Shown here in pieces: positions 31,176-41,100 of a DNA stretch of 64,000 nt. Each line of letters starts with the position of its first letter. Position 1 is the stretch's first letter. The DNA comes from Paenibacillus sp. OVF10. Lineage in GTDB: Bacteria > Bacillota > Bacilli > Paenibacillales > Paenibacillaceae. The stretch lies in NCBI GenBank assembly GCA_022836915.1, contig CP094668.1, forward strand, positions 4,464,001-4,528,000, written 5' to 3'. The translations under genes and the position numbers were made by a program. The notes beneath the pieces were generated by a model. The model was not told where the DNA came from. It made no database searches and worked only from the letters and a program-made list of their open reading frames with translations.

Positions 31176-32643
31176 ATGAGTGTAAAGAAAGAAATACGCA
31201 GCTTCAGAAAGTCCCTGTTAGGGATCTTTGCATTATTGATTGCATTAACGGGGGTACAGATACTGGATATGCAAGCATTGAGCCTGTGACTAAGCAGACG
31301 CTGGTGCTTGAGCATGCAACGATCGTGGATGTAAGATCTGGAAAGTTAAGCAACGATCAAACAATTATCATAAAGGATAACAAGATCAGCTACATTGGAA
31401 ACAGCAAGCAAACGGCCATTCCTGATTATGCGCAAGTACGGGATGCTACAGGCCAATACGTCATTCCCGGTTTGTGGGATATGCATGTCCATGTGGAAGA
31501 TAACTATAAAGCCGCTTTCCCGCTCTTTCTGGCAAACGGAGTGACCGGGGTAAGAGAGATGGGGGCGTCTTTGAAGAACGTCGATATATGGAAAACAAGT
31601 ATGCGTGCCGGTATGCCTGCCCTACGTCTTGTCTATGCAGGGTCTACTTTAAATGGAGGTCCGGCTGATGAGGCCCTCACATGTTTTATTTAAACACAGA
31701 GGAACAGGCACGGGAAGCCGTACGTCTTAACGTTACACATGGAGTGGATCATATCAAGGTATACTCCTGGTTGCCTCGTCCTCTGTTTCTGGCGGTCATA
31801 GATGAAGCCCAAAAGTACGGTTTGCCGGTAGTGGGCCATTTGCCGGTTGAGGTGCGGCTTACTGAAGCCATTCAACTCGGATTCAAGAGCATAGAACATC
31901 TGCACGGTTTGTTTATTGCCACTTCAAGCATTGAAGACGATATTTTCATGAATGCCGACATGAGCGATTTGCTCGGTTATTCGTTGGCGGAGATCGAGGC
32001 GTCTGAATCCTATGATTCTGTTAAGGCCAACAAGCTTTTTCGCAAATTCAAAGAAAAGGGAGTCTGGCCTGTACCGACCATTGTTACCTATTTGAATATG
32101 GCCAAAACCGAAATCGATCAGCGGTCCAAATACGTACCGACGGCCGTGCAGAAGCAATGGGCTGAAGTGATTCGTGCCACTCCTCCCGAACAAACGGAAT
32201 TAATGGAGGCCATCAATTTCCTAACGCCAGGCATGGTCAAAAAATTGAATGATGCCGGCGTGCCTATGCTTGCAGGTAGTGATTCCAGTTTCGAAATGAC
32301 TAACTTTATATACGGTATTTCTCTGCATGATGAGCTGGAGTTGCTAGTTAAGAGCGGCCTCACCCCGCTACAGGCTTTACAGGCGGCAACGCTGAATCCG
32401 GCGCGATATTTGGAGAGAGAGCAGGAACTGGGCACTGTAGAAAAAGGAAAGCTCGCCGATCTCGTGCTGCTCGACAAGAACCCGCTGGAGGACATTCGAA
32501 ACACGACAAGCATCTCCGCAGTTGTCTTGGATGGAAAACTGATGGAGAAGCAGACTTTGGACCGTGCGGTACAAACATACCCCGTGATAAAGGTTGCCGA
32601 TCTAAAAGATGAACCGGAAGAATCCAAGCCATCTGTCCAATAA
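31176..32643 (+). CDS. Exported amidohydrolase, imidazolonepropionase-like (two frameshifts as sequenced)
   Basis: About 489 residues after repair. ATG 31176 with GAGGAGGATAAGG gives MSVKKEIRSFRKSLLGIFAL, an N-terminal signal or membrane segment. Then an amidohydrolase body: composite-sheet start TLVLEHATIVDVRSGKLS, metal motif GLWDMHVHVED, His ligands in VVGHLPVEVR and IEHLHGL, metal Asp in MLAGSDSSFE, and the end GTVEKGKLADLVLLDKNPLE. Breaks: G5 at 31250-31254 and CCC at 31674-31676, each one base short. Family members cleave cyclic amides or peptides at metal centres; substrate unknown. Confidence 0.88.
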
Positions 32644-32862
32644 ACACTTTTTTAAGGTGTAGATCCTGTTATGAAGATAAACTTGGATAAAATAAATTAT
32701 AAGCTTGCTCTATATGATGTTCTGAAATCTCAAATTGAACGAACTAATATTAAAATTTAGGATTAACATAAGAATTAGCGGTAGATATCTTTATCACAAA
32801 GTTCTGGTGGTAACCAATTATGATGGTTAAATTTAAACTTCATAGTTGAGTTTGCTCTTCAG

Positions 32863-32890
32863 AAACGCCCCAAAAAGGGGCGTTTTTCGT
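32863..32890 (+). terminator. Terminator after amidohydrolase
   Basis: Stem AAACGCCCC / GGGGCGTTT with an A5 loop and a T-run. The rest of 32644-33026 shows no gene. Confidence 0.8.
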
Positions 32891-33026
32891 TTTTTATCGT
32901 TTTTAGGGAAGTTACATGTAGATTGATTTGAAGCTGAGTACATAGTAAACAGGTGTAGGAATCGAAATGAAGCTGTACGATTGATGGGATGTTTTGAGAA
33001 TGTCTATAATACGTAAATAATATACA

Positions 33027-33920
33027 CTAGTGGATCTGACTCTCAGATAAATACAACTCTCTAGCGGTCCGAAGGAAGAGTTTCACCCCGTGCGATGACT
33101 CCTTCAACGAAGGAACAGCTAGGTGAATCTCTCTAACGGGTTGCGGATCAATTGTCCGGATGCGCACATTGGGCGGTATTGACGATAGAGACAAAGAAGT
33201 TCTTGAAACAATTGAGATGCCAAGCCCTTCTTGAATCATACTCAACGCCGTGTTTATGTTGTGGCCATTATATTTGGCGTACAAAGTGGTTCCGAATTCT
33301 TTGAATATCTCAATAATCGGCGTTACAAAACCACCTTGACACACAATCATAGGCTCATTATCTAAATCTGTGATATGAATGGTTTCACGACTTTGCAATG
33401 GATGGTCATCCCGATGAACCAGACATAATTCATCACAAAAGAAAGGAATCGTTTCGAGTTCATTGCATGGCGGAATAATCCATCCGACATCGATTATTCT
33501 GGATTCTAGCCCATGTTTAATCTCTTCGATGGTTCCTTCAAACAGTTCGAATGCCAGCCCCGGATGTTTCTCCCCAATAATTCGCATTATTTTTGGCAAG
33601 AAGTGCGCGGACACCATTGGGAATACACCAACACGAATGGTGCCAACTTCAAATCCTTTTTCAGCAGTAACCTCCTGCTCAACCTTATTAACTCCATTTA
33701 GAATCTCTCTGAACATGACAAGCAGACGCGTACCAATATCGGTAAGGTGAATAACCCCATTTCTTCGTTCCCGTATCAGGAGAGTAACTCCTAATTCTGA
33801 TTCGAGTGTAGAGATGGCACGGCTTACAGCAGGTTGCGACATATGCAGTAGTTCTCCAGCTTTGGTAAAGCTACCGGTCTCAACGATCTTCACAAACAAG
33901 TTAAGTTGAGAAATATTCAT
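33027..33920 (-). CDS. LysR family transcriptional regulator
   Basis: 297 residues, complete. HTH at residues 1-60 (MNISQLNLFVKIVETGSFTK, HMSQPAVSRAISTLESELGV), then the two-lobed co-inducer domain (GTIRVGVFPMVSAHFLPKIM, EGLGISIVSRTSLSLSSIPP). It is divergent from the EamA exporter and separated from it by about 100 bases, the classic arrangement in which the LysR protein controls the neighbouring exporter. Inducer unknown. Confidence 0.93.
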   Translation of the reverse strand: MNISQLNLFVKIVETGSFTKAGELLHMSQPAVSRAISTLESELGVTLLIRERRNGVIHLTDIGTRLLVMFREILNGVNKVEQEVTAEKGFEVGTIRVGVFPMVSAHFLPKIMRIIGEKHPGLAFELFEGTIEEIKHGLESRIIDVGWIIPPCNELETIPFFCDELCLVHRDDHPLQSRETIHITDLDNEPMIVCQGGFVTPIIEIFKEFGTTLYAKYNGHNINTALSMIQEGLGISIVSRTSLSLSSIPPNVRIRTIDPQPVREIHLAVPSLKESSHGVKLFLRTARELYLSESQIH

Positions 33921-34021
33921 AACAAATTTGATATCTCCTTAATAATAATAATGCATTTTATTTATTTTTCAGAGCATTGTACCATAAGTAAACATCATTA
34001 TACAAAGGAGCCTGATCATTC

Positions 34022-34919
34022 ATGCAGCTTTCAAAGACACATACTTTTTTGCTTTTAACGTTTTTAGTAGCGATGTGGGGGTGAATTGGCCGCTATCTAA
34101 ATATGCGCTCGAATTTGCAACACCATTGCTCTTCGCCGGTTTGAGGATCACGATCGGTGGTTTTATTTTGCTTCTGTTCGCTTTACCACGTTATAAATAC
34201 ATTAATTTGAAAGATACTTGGCATATTTACCTGATCTCCGCATTGCTAAATATTATTCTCTTTTTGGTTTCCAAACGTTTGGACTGAATATGATGCCTGC
34301 TGGTTTATTTTCGACGATCGTATTTATGCAACCCGTTTTACTTGGAATCGGAGCATGGTTGTGGTTAGGTGAATCCATGAACAGTTTCAAAATCGTTGGC
34401 CTTATTCTAGGCTTCATAGGCGTTGCTGTGATTAGCATAAATGATGGCTCTAGCCAAATTTCCATCCTGGGTATCATACTTGGTTTAGCCAGCACCATTA
34501 CTTGGACATTCGGTACGATTTATATGAAGAAAACATCTACTAAAGTCGATGCAATCTGGTTGACTACTCTTCAGATGATCTTTGGTGGAATCGTTTTGTT
34601 AAGTGCAGCGACAACCGTTGAAACCTGGACGGATATCATATGGAATCAGCAATTCATCACGACGTTATCGATTATTGCGATCTTCTGTACGGCCCTAACC
34701 TGGCTCGTTTTCTTTTTGCTTGTCAGATCGGGTGAAGCTGGAAAAATCGGATCATATAATTTTCTGGTTCCACTCATTGCAATAGTGATCAGTGTTATCT
34801 TTTTGGGAGAAACGATTACTACGAAGATGGTATTTGGACTTGTTCTGATTATCATTGGTATTGGACTAGTAAATCTTAAAATAAAATCCCTGCGAAATCA
34901 TAGTAATATGAGGAGATAA
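34022..34919 (+). CDS. EamA/DMT family transporter (two frameshifts as sequenced)
   Basis: About 299 residues and ten helices after repair: two EamA repeats, the first from LLLTFLVAMWGVNWPLSKYA and the second from SILGIILGLASTITWTFGTI. Breaks: G5 at 34077-34081 (adding one G restores AMWGVNWP) and T5 at 34261-34265 (adding one T gives NIILFFGFQTFGLNMM). Family role: export of amino acids, nucleosides or related metabolites. Probably regulated by the divergent LysR gene. AAAGGAG precedes the start. Confidence 0.88.
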
Positions 34920-34932
34920 TTAGACACCTGGT

Positions 34933-34999
34933 ATATCACAACGAATGCTGACTTTACAGTTCGGGGAACTCGAAGCGGACGGAATTGTGAAGAGGAGGT
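34933..34999 (+). pseudogene. HxlR-family regulator fragment
   Basis: One frame reads ISQRMLTLQFGELEADGIVK then a stop. This is the recognition-helix region of HxlR regulators without either end of the gene. Confidence 0.5.
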
Positions 35000-35066
35000 A
35001 GATAATAGGAAAGAGTTTCGAACCTAAGTCTATGTTTACCAAGTACATGATTTCGAAAAAATCACA

Positions 35067-35475
35067 ATAGTAAGTAGATATCACAAAGGAAGCGCAGGTT
35101 AATCGGGCTACTTTTTACGCACACTTTAGTGATAAATACGAATTAATAGAGTACCTCATAGGGGATTTCGACTCGATCTCGATCAATAACCGTACCTCCG
35201 GCACGGTGAAGTTTTATCATGAGAGTATTCATCAACTTGTTTAGCGGTATTTGAATGTTTATGAGCAACCGACATTGAATGTCTTTCATTTATGGTAGCT
35301 TGATGCTACCATAAATGAAAGACAAAATACTGAATGAACTGAAGTTTTCTTATCGAAGAGTTTGGAACATTATCTCGGTAGTATCATAATGAATAAGGAA
35401 GAGGTCGCCAAAAAGATTGCAATGAGGACTAAACTCTCGATGATGATATTATTTTTATCTGAGATGTATAATTAA
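35067..35475 (+). pseudogene. TetR-family regulator, decayed
   Basis: The piece ITKEAQVNRATFYAHFSDKY is a TetR recognition helix; MNKEEVAKKIAMRTKLSMMI at the far end is consistent with the C-terminal part. In between there are stop codons and a large inserted hairpin at 35281-35323. Confidence 0.55.
35281..35323. repeat. Perfect 19-bp inverted repeat with 5-base loop
   Basis: Arms GTCTTTCATTTATGGTAGC and its exact complement around TTGAT, inside the TetR remnant. No T-run follows. It may be the trace of a palindromic duplication or a small insertion. Confidence 0.75.
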
Positions 35476-35484
35476 TCAAATAAG

Positions 35485-35612
35485 ATGAAGTCGCTAAATA
35501 TTAGCGGCTTTTGTCAGGTAGGGAGGAACTTTGTTTGTTTGTGTCACAATGTACGACAAGAATTTGTATCGATTACCGGATTGGACAAAAACATAGTCCG
35601 ATTAGCAGATAG
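35485..35612 (+). repeat. GGACAAGAAC repeat, decayed copy
   Basis: Terminator part GTCGCTAAATATTAGCGGC is intact and includes a compensating change in the loop; the palindrome is strongly changed; CGATTACCGGATTGGACAAA and GATTAG remain. Plus orientation. Confidence 0.65.
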
Positions 35613-35706
35613 GCTCCTGTTCACCCTATCTCATCTATTATTTACTGCTGCATTCTTAAACGGATTATAGGGAAACGAGAGCCATTCTATCTGCAATTTA
35701 GGAGGT

Positions 35707-36570
35707 TCATGTAAGCAAAATTTGCGTCTCTTTAATAAAGGCCGCGATAGCAGGAGATATTACTTCCAGAGAGGGAACTGCTAATCCTATGACACGGTTA
35801 ATGGAAGGGGTTAAAGGTTTTATCATGATATTAGCTGGCACAGCCGGTAGAATCATTGAAGGGACGATGGATACCCCAATGCCTGCCTCAACCATGGAAA
35901 TAATAGTTGAATTCCCCACAACCTCCAGTCGCTTATTTAGACTAAGCCTATTGTCTTGAAATGCTCTCATTACAAGTGTTTCGCATCCAGATTTAAGTGA
36001 TAGAAATGGTTCGTGCGTAAGTTGCTCCATAGAGATGACAGCTTGATTTCCAAGCGGATGATTCACTGGCAACACAGCGACATATGGATCGCTTATGAGC
36101 CGAATGAAATCCAGTCCATCACTTGGAACGGTAAGAAACCCCAGATCAACTGTTCTCGTCCTGATCCAGGAATTAACTTCTGCATAACTTCCTTCAAAGA
36201 GCTGTAGTTCAATACCGGGATAGCGGCTACGAAATACTTGGAAAATATCTGGAATCATGTTAGCCACAAAGCTGGAGAAGGCACCGATGCGCAGGATACC
36301 ACTCTTAATTCCTTTTGCCTCAGCCACAACCTGATTAATTTTTCCTTTTTGACCTATTATTTCAAAACAATGAGGAAGAATTAGTTCACCAATGTTTGTC
36401 AAATTTACCCTGTTGCGATTACGTGTAAATAGAACAATGCCTAGTTCTTTCTCTAGATCAGCAATCGTATGGCTAACACCCGATTGACTAGTATGCAGAA
36501 GCTTTCCTGCTCGGGTGAAGCTTTCCGTTTGAACGACGGCTAGAAATACCTCCAATTGGTACAAAGTCAT
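35707..36570 (-). CDS. LysR family transcriptional regulator
   Basis: 287 residues. HTH MTLYQLEVFLAVVQTESFTR and TSQSGVSHTIADLEKELGIV, then a full effector domain (GILRIGAFSSFVANMIPDIF, VEAGIGVSIVPSMILPAVPA). ATG 36570 is preferred because AGGTG lies 8 bases upstream; a GTG at 36579 has no site. It is divergent from the PhzF-DinB chimera with ~115 bases between, so it once regulated, or still regulates, that gene. Confidence 0.92.
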   Translation of the reverse strand: MTLYQLEVFLAVVQTESFTRAGKLLHTSQSGVSHTIADLEKELGIVLFTRNRNRVNLTNIGELILPHCFEIIGQKGKINQVVAEAKGIKSGILRIGAFSSFVANMIPDIFQVFRSRYPGIELQLFEGSYAEVNSWIRTRTVDLGFLTVPSDGLDFIRLISDPYVAVLPVNHPLGNQAVISMEQLTHEPFLSLKSGCETLVMRAFQDNRLSLNKRLEVVGNSTIISMVEAGIGVSIVPSMILPAVPANIMIKPLTPSINRVIGLAVPSLEVISPAIAAFIKETQILLT

Positions 36571-36684
36571 TCTCAGCACCTGACTTTCATGAGTTGATCT
36601 TCATGCAGGATATGGTGATTTTTCATTTTACACGTGATTGGACATTTATTATGATGAATTCAATAGAGCAGTTGGAGGTGGGTC

Positions 36685-37524
36685 ATGATGATCAGACAGA
36701 TTCAAGTGTATCATGTGGATGCTTTTACCCACAGTGCGTTTGAGGTCAATCCTGCTTGGGGAGATCCGGATGCTAGTAATATAATATTAACTGAAATGCA
36801 TAAGATTGCCAACCAGTTAAACCTGTCGGAGATGGCATTTTTATTGCCGCCTCCCGAACCGAAGACTGTTTTGCGGGTCCGTTATTTTACACAGCTAGAA
36901 AAAATCAACTTCTGTACTCATGCTACGATCATTCCATTTTCTCCATTCAAGTTGAAGGATTTGTGCCTGCCAGAGAATTGGGGGAAGCTCATGATTGAAC
37001 TGAACAGACACGTTATGGAAGACATGAACAAGCAGCTTGACCGCATCGAGAAGAGCTTGAACTTGCTGAACGATGAACTCATTTGGATAAGAATAAAGGG
37101 CTCCATGAATAGCATCGGTAACCTCTGTTTGCATTTGGCAGGAAACGAATATCAGAATTTCGTTAGCGCGATCGGCAACAGACCGTTCATCAGAAGGCGT
37201 ACACATGAATTCACGACGGACGGAGGAATATCGAGAGAAGAGCTAATTCTCCTTCTTCGGGAAACTAGAAAGGAATCGGAAAATGTTATAGCTGCGTTAT
37301 CGAACGACGATTTGTCCAGAGAGGTTATCATTCGCTATAGCCGTGAGGATTGGAACGGAATGCACCGAACGAATATGTGTACTGAAGAAACCTATGATAT
37401 AAGAGCAATTGGTCGTCTGCTTATCCAGGTATCGGCACATTATGGATATCACGCAGGACAGATCGTTGTGCTTGCCAAGATGCTGCGAGATACACAAGAA
37501 CATATCACGGGTCAGTACCATTGA
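36685..37524 (+). CDS. Chimera: PhzF N-terminal piece fused to a DinB-like domain
   Basis: 279 residues in one open frame. Residues 1-~85 are the start of a PhzF isomerase (VYHVDAFTHSAFEVNPAWGD; catalytic Glu in NLSEMAFLLPP; RVRYFTQLEKINFCTHATI), cut just after what is normally the CGHAT motif. From ~residue 95 on the protein is a DinB/DUF1572-like four-helix bundle (LMIELNRHVMEDMNKQLDRI, NSIGNLCLHLAGNEYQNFVS, ISAHYGYHAGQ-type metal His near the end). PhzF needs its second half, so that part is unlikely to be active. GTG-rich site GGAGGTG precedes it. The fusion is probably a deletion product between two former neighbours. Confidence 0.75.
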   Translation: MMIRQIQVYHVDAFTHSAFEVNPAWGDPDASNIILTEMHKIANQLNLSEMAFLLPPPEPKTVLRVRYFTQLEKINFCTHATIIPFSPFKLKDLCLPENWGKLMIELNRHVMEDMNKQLDRIEKSLNLLNDELIWIRIKGSMNSIGNLCLHLAGNEYQNFVSAIGNRPFIRRRTHEFTTDGGISREELILLLRETRKESENVIAALSNDDLSREVIIRYSREDWNGMHRTNMCTEETYDIRAIGRLLIQVSAHYGYHAGQIVVLAKMLRDTQEHITGQYH

Positions 37525-37533
37525 GGAGAGTAG

Positions 37534-37711
37534 GATGGGCATGATCAGACTTGAGCCGTTTAAACGCACCGACTTTCCACAACTCATCGCTTGGATTAAT
37601 TCACCCAGGTTTATGATTCAATGGGGAGGAGGACATTTAGCTATCCATTAACTGAACAGCAACAAATTAAAGGTCTACAAAGAACAGTTGGAATACGCTA
37701 GCGAATAATGG
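37534..37711 (+). pseudogene. GNAT acetyltransferase, truncated
   Basis: MIRLEPFKRTDFPQLIAWIN is a typical GNAT start, placed just after the DinB part with GAGGAG upstream. The frame is lost near 37632 and continues in another as FSYPLTEQQIKGLQRTVG before stopping. The acetyl-CoA motif is missing. Confidence 0.6.
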
Positions 37712-37786
37712 CCGGAGATGTACCTATGATATTGAGTGCAATAGTACTTGTGAATGTTATTTTTATTATTACTTCAATAAAAAACG

Positions 37787-38008
37787 GTGGCTAGGCTAAA
37801 TGAATTGGTTACACAAGCTTGTGATGAGAAGATAGAGGAGGAAAAGAAAAATCAGGAGAATTTACAGAAAGAACAAGAACATAATGAACGGCATGAACTT
37901 AGTGAACATTTAAATAAAAGAGCTGAGTTTAACCGAAAAAAATCCGGTTTCTCGGTAAGTGATGTTCTACAAAAGAAACAAAGATTTTGGATTCCCACAC
38001 TAATTTAA
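37787..38008 (+). CDS. Small charged hypothetical protein
   Basis: 73 residues from a GTG, rich in Glu, Lys, Asn and Gln (EEEKKNQENLQKEQEHNE) and probably coiled-coil. No good ribosome site is visible and I recognise no family, so it may be a chance or residual frame. Confidence 0.3.
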   Translation: MARLNELVTQACDEKIEEEKKNQENLQKEQEHNERHELSEHLNKRAEFNRKKSGFSVSDVLQKKQRFWIPTLI

Positions 38009-38318
38009 TTTTGAACGATGATGACGGGAAATACTAACACTTTTTCCGTCTGCTCATTTCCAGAGTTCTCAATATCCTAGCTACTATATCACATGGTTTG
38101 AAACATTTATTTCCTCATAGATTTTCACCTTTGACTTAGTAATTTTTCCCTTGTTGTACTTAGTATTTCGGTTAACAAGGTGATAAATACATACATTAAA
38201 ATGGTTTTAAGCTTAGTATAAAATCATTCCTTTTATTCCATTTTTAATTATGATAATTTAATTCCTGTTGCTTTTAGGATTGCAGTCCAAAAAGCACAAA
38301 GAATTAGGAGTGGTTTTA

Positions 38319-38965
38319 ATGAACAAAAGAGAGCAACTTTAACTGCAGGAGAATTTTTAGGCATTGCTGTTGTGACAAGCGTTGCCTTATTGTTAGGCAG
38401 TGGTGCATCTACTCCAGATACATTTGATGCATCTAGTACACTAAAGCTTAATATGAAGAAAAACTACAATGCTACAAAGGTACCACCTGGTTTTGATCAC
38501 GCAAACAATGCTGCAACCGCCAAAAGATTGGGCTTAGAGGGTAACAAAACCGCTATACTCGCTAGAAATAGCAATAACAGTAGTTCTCTAACTATTAATC
38601 AAGAGATTAAGAAAGAAGGAGATTATTACGTCGGAGAAGGAGGGACTGGGGAACTTATAATTGAAGGGAAGAAACATAATTTCACAATTAATAGTTCTAA
38701 CATTTCTCATGCTGAACTGAAAAATGGTCAAAATCTTTTAACAGGTAGTCTTGAAACTGAAATAACGGACACAAACGGGAAAACAGTTCCTACAACAATT
38801 AGTTTTACAAGCATCGTCGAAACTGGAGATCAATTCTTTTATGTAGCCATGGGAACTCTTGAGGAAGGCCCCGTTGTACTATCTTTTGGTGATGACAGTT
38901 TTGGAACAGAAGAAATTTATAACATTGTTCGTGGGATAGGTAACGTCGAGGAGGAAGAGCTTTAA
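38319..38965 (+). CDS. Secreted protein of unknown function, first gene of a three-gene operon (frameshift as sequenced)
   Basis: About 215 residues after adding one T in TTT at 38338-38340, which joins MNKREQL (with AGGAGTGG upstream) to LTAGEFLGIAVVTSVALLLG. The N-terminal ~30 residues are a signal or anchor segment; the rest is polar, rich in Thr, Ser and Asn (NSNNSSSLTINQEIKKEGDY), with an acidic end EEEEL. No family recognised. Its stop overlaps the next start by one base (TAATG), so translation is coupled. Confidence 0.65.
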
Positions 38966-39756
38966 TGTCTAAATATAAAATTTTGAACAAGAGTGTCATC
39001 TCACTAATAGTTGCGTTTATAACGATAGTGCTAACCTTTTCACCTAACGCACACGTTGTGCAAGCTACCGGCAACCCCCAATTACATCACAAAGGAAATG
39101 ACTACAGTTCTTATATTGGAGGTAGTACTCAAGCAGTTAATGGTTGGAGTACAGTTGTTCTCTCAACTTCGACATTAATGGATGAAAATAAAAGACTTGG
39201 AAGAACTTATGTTCAAGCATGGGCCAGACTTGATACGCTAAAAGCGCACTATGGTAATTATTATATTCCTACTGTCGCAGCAATCGAAACTAAGATGAAA
39301 ACAACAACTGCAGATAGCAGTTATCTTTTCGATCTACAAGGTACTAATCCAGGCGAAAATCTCAAGGAACATGAAATAGATACAACAATATTTGATCTAC
39401 TGGATTATAAAATATCTGGAGTAGGTGTGATAGGTAGTCTTCTTAATCAATATTCAAATGGTATTACAACAGGTACAGATCAGGATATCTCTAATACCAA
39501 GAATGGAACATTAACGTTCCTATGGCCTACAGATGCGAGTTTACAAAATACAATTAGCTGGAAAGATGCTAACCAAGCGATTGGGGCTTATAAAAAATCA
39601 GGCGTTACTGCGGAGTTTAATTTCAGAATAATAAACGGTCTACAAGTTCACGTCGCTCCACAAGCAAGAGTACAATACGGAATGTATACTGCTACAAGCA
39701 TCACTCCATTAAAAATCTGGTCTGCTGAATCATATGTACAACATACGATTAATTAA
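38965..39756 (+). CDS. Secreted protein of unknown function
   Basis: 263 residues. Signal peptide with hydrophobic core ISLIVAFITIVLTFSPNAHV and a probable cleavage after VQA. The mature part has WSTVVLSTSTLMDENKRLGR, a hinge-like glycine-rich middle and a strand-rich end (FNFRIINGLQVHVAPQARVQ). No cysteine and no known catalytic motif seen. It overlaps its upstream neighbour by one base and is followed after three bases by the next gene, so the three proteins are likely made together and may interact outside the cell. Confidence 0.75.
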   Translation: MSKYKILNKSVISLIVAFITIVLTFSPNAHVVQATGNPQLHHKGNDYSSYIGGSTQAVNGWSTVVLSTSTLMDENKRLGRTYVQAWARLDTLKAHYGNYYIPTVAAIETKMKTTTADSSYLFDLQGTNPGENLKEHEIDTTIFDLLDYKISGVGVIGSLLNQYSNGITTGTDQDISNTKNGTLTFLWPTDASLQNTISWKDANQAIGAYKKSGVTAEFNFRIINGLQVHVAPQARVQYGMYTATSITPLKIWSAESYVQHTIN

Positions 39757-39759
39757 ATT

Positions 39760-40269
39760 ATGAAAAAATACTATAAAAAAACCACGCTACTTGTCGTCGT
39801 GTTCCTTATTGCTCTATCTGTAATTTTAATTATTAATAATGATAGAGATAAAAAAGAGAATCTAACAAGTTCAAACTACTATAACAGTTTTGTTTCGAGT
39901 GTTAATAGTCTAGATTTGGTTTTAGCGCAAATAGATGATAAGAATATTAAAGATGATACGGCCGTACTAATGTTTGATGCATATACTTCTATTGTTTTTA
40001 TAAATCACCGTATGGATTTGATGTTAGATCATTCAGCAATCAAACTTAATACACTAAGCAATGATTTTTTATTATTGGAGAATTCTTATGCCTCACTTGT
40101 AAGAGATCAAATATCAGATGAAACTAAATTCAACTCTCAAGAACACAAATTATTCAAGCAACAAATCCATCAATTTTTAAATGATTTACCAAAGGAATAT
40201 GAGGATTCTGATAATTTTATTAATCAGCTTAATGAAGCAGGAGAGCAAATTAAACCACTAATTCATTAG
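39760..40269 (+). CDS. Membrane-anchored protein of unknown function
   Basis: 169 residues. One N-terminal transmembrane segment (TTLLVVVFLIALSVILIINN) followed by a helical, acidic extracellular part (LVLAQIDDKNIKDDTAVLMF, HKLFKQQIHQFLNDLPKEYE). Starts three bases after the previous stop without its own strong ribosome site, which points to coupled translation. Family unknown. Confidence 0.7.
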   Translation: MKKYYKKTTLLVVVFLIALSVILIINNDRDKKENLTSSNYYNSFVSSVNSLDLVLAQIDDKNIKDDTAVLMFDAYTSIVFINHRMDLMLDHSAIKLNTLSNDFLLLENSYASLVRDQISDETKFNSQEHKLFKQQIHQFLNDLPKEYEDSDNFINQLNEAGEQIKPLIH

Positions 40270-40345
40270 ATAGTCCGCTGATCATGTAAAGTTTGATAAA
40301 TCTCTTACCTTAAACACATAAGTTGTAACCTAATGCTTAAGTATG

Positions 40346-40376
40346 ACCTCTGACACATAGTCGGAGGTTTTTTTTT
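40346..40376 (+). terminator. Terminator of the three-gene secreted operon
   Basis: Stem ACCTCTGAC / GTCGGAGGT (one G-T pair) followed by T8. Confidence 0.85.
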
Positions 40377-40451
40377 CTAAAAATTGATTTAAAATGAGTT
40401 GTATTCTAAGCCTAGAAAACTCCTTATAAGTGAAGGCGAGAATGAAAGGTT

Positions 40452-40496
40452 TGAGGACAAGAACATGTTCCTATTTCCGGTTAGACGCATAACTAA
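40452..40496 (+). repeat. GGACAAGAAC repeat, short copy
   Basis: Only the last block is left: GAGGACAAGAACATGTTCC, then TTCCGGTTAG and AACTAAT. A TTAAGCTAAC hairpin copy follows at once. Confidence 0.6.
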
Positions 40497-40517
40497 TCGT
40501 CATCTTGCCCTTCAATT

Positions 40518-40548
40518 CATTAAACTAACGGGCAGGTTAGCATAATAA
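40518..40548 (+). repeat. TTAAGCTAAC hairpin family, solitary copy
   Basis: TTAAACTAAC, GGGCAG loop, GTTAGCATAA. Plus orientation, directly upstream of the DUF3888 gene. Confidence 0.7.
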
Positions 40549-40604
40549 ATTATCTTCATTTAGTGAAAACTACCCTTAAAAATCTGGGGATGAGGGTTTC
40601 AGAA

Positions 40605-41006
40605 ATGAAAAGATTTATGGGATCATTGCTAACAATAATCATTTTCTTGATGGTAATCCAGCCCATTTGTGCAAAGCCAAACGATGAACCATTGAAACGG
40701 CTTGTACTTACTTTGTTAGCTCCAAAAATACAGGAACAGATTAACCACTACTACAAAAATAAATTAACTGTATCACCTACGTTTACGCCTTTTTTGGATG
40801 GAACTGATGTAGACGTTAAATATCATTCTTCACATATTGATGTTCAGGTTAAAACTATCCCGTACGTAGGACCTCATTTGGATGTTGGACTCGACTCAAT
40901 GAGGTTTAGTATAGATAACTCGGGATCAATAGTGGTTCTTGAGTATAAGCACATTAGGGATTATGACTTGCCTCCTAACTGGCAAGAAATTATTAAAACT
41001 CATTGA
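40605..41006 (+). CDS. Secreted DUF3888-like protein
   Basis: 133 residues. Signal peptide MKRFMGSLLTIIIFLMVIQP ending near ICA; mature start KPNDEPLKRLVLTLLAPKIQ EQI then a beta-rich domain with VDVKYHSSHIDVQVKTIPYV and a final IRDYDLPPNW. The pattern fits DUF3888 proteins of Bacilli, whose role is unknown. ATG 40605 has GAGGG upstream; an earlier GTG frame at 40563 lacks a site. A repeat with terminator follows at once. Confidence 0.75.
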   Translation: MKRFMGSLLTIIIFLMVIQPICAKPNDEPLKRLVLTLLAPKIQEQINHYYKNKLTVSPTFTPFLDGTDVDVKYHSSHIDVQVKTIPYVGPHLDVGLDSMRFSIDNSGSIVVLEYKHIRDYDLPPNWQEIIKTH

Positions 41007-41100
41007 ACTAACGAAGAAACTATAGCTCAATAATACAAAGAAAGCCAGATCAACGTGATCGGCTGCTTTTGTTCAAGTAACGGGCAGGTAAGCTCAATAA
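41001..41100 (+). repeat. TTAAGCTAAC hairpin family, long copy with terminator
   Basis: Begins CATTGAACTAACG, central stem around CAGATCAACGTGATCGGCTG with TTTTG, then GTAACGGGCAGGTAAGCTCA. Overlaps the stop codon of the DUF3888 gene and would terminate it. Confidence 0.7.
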
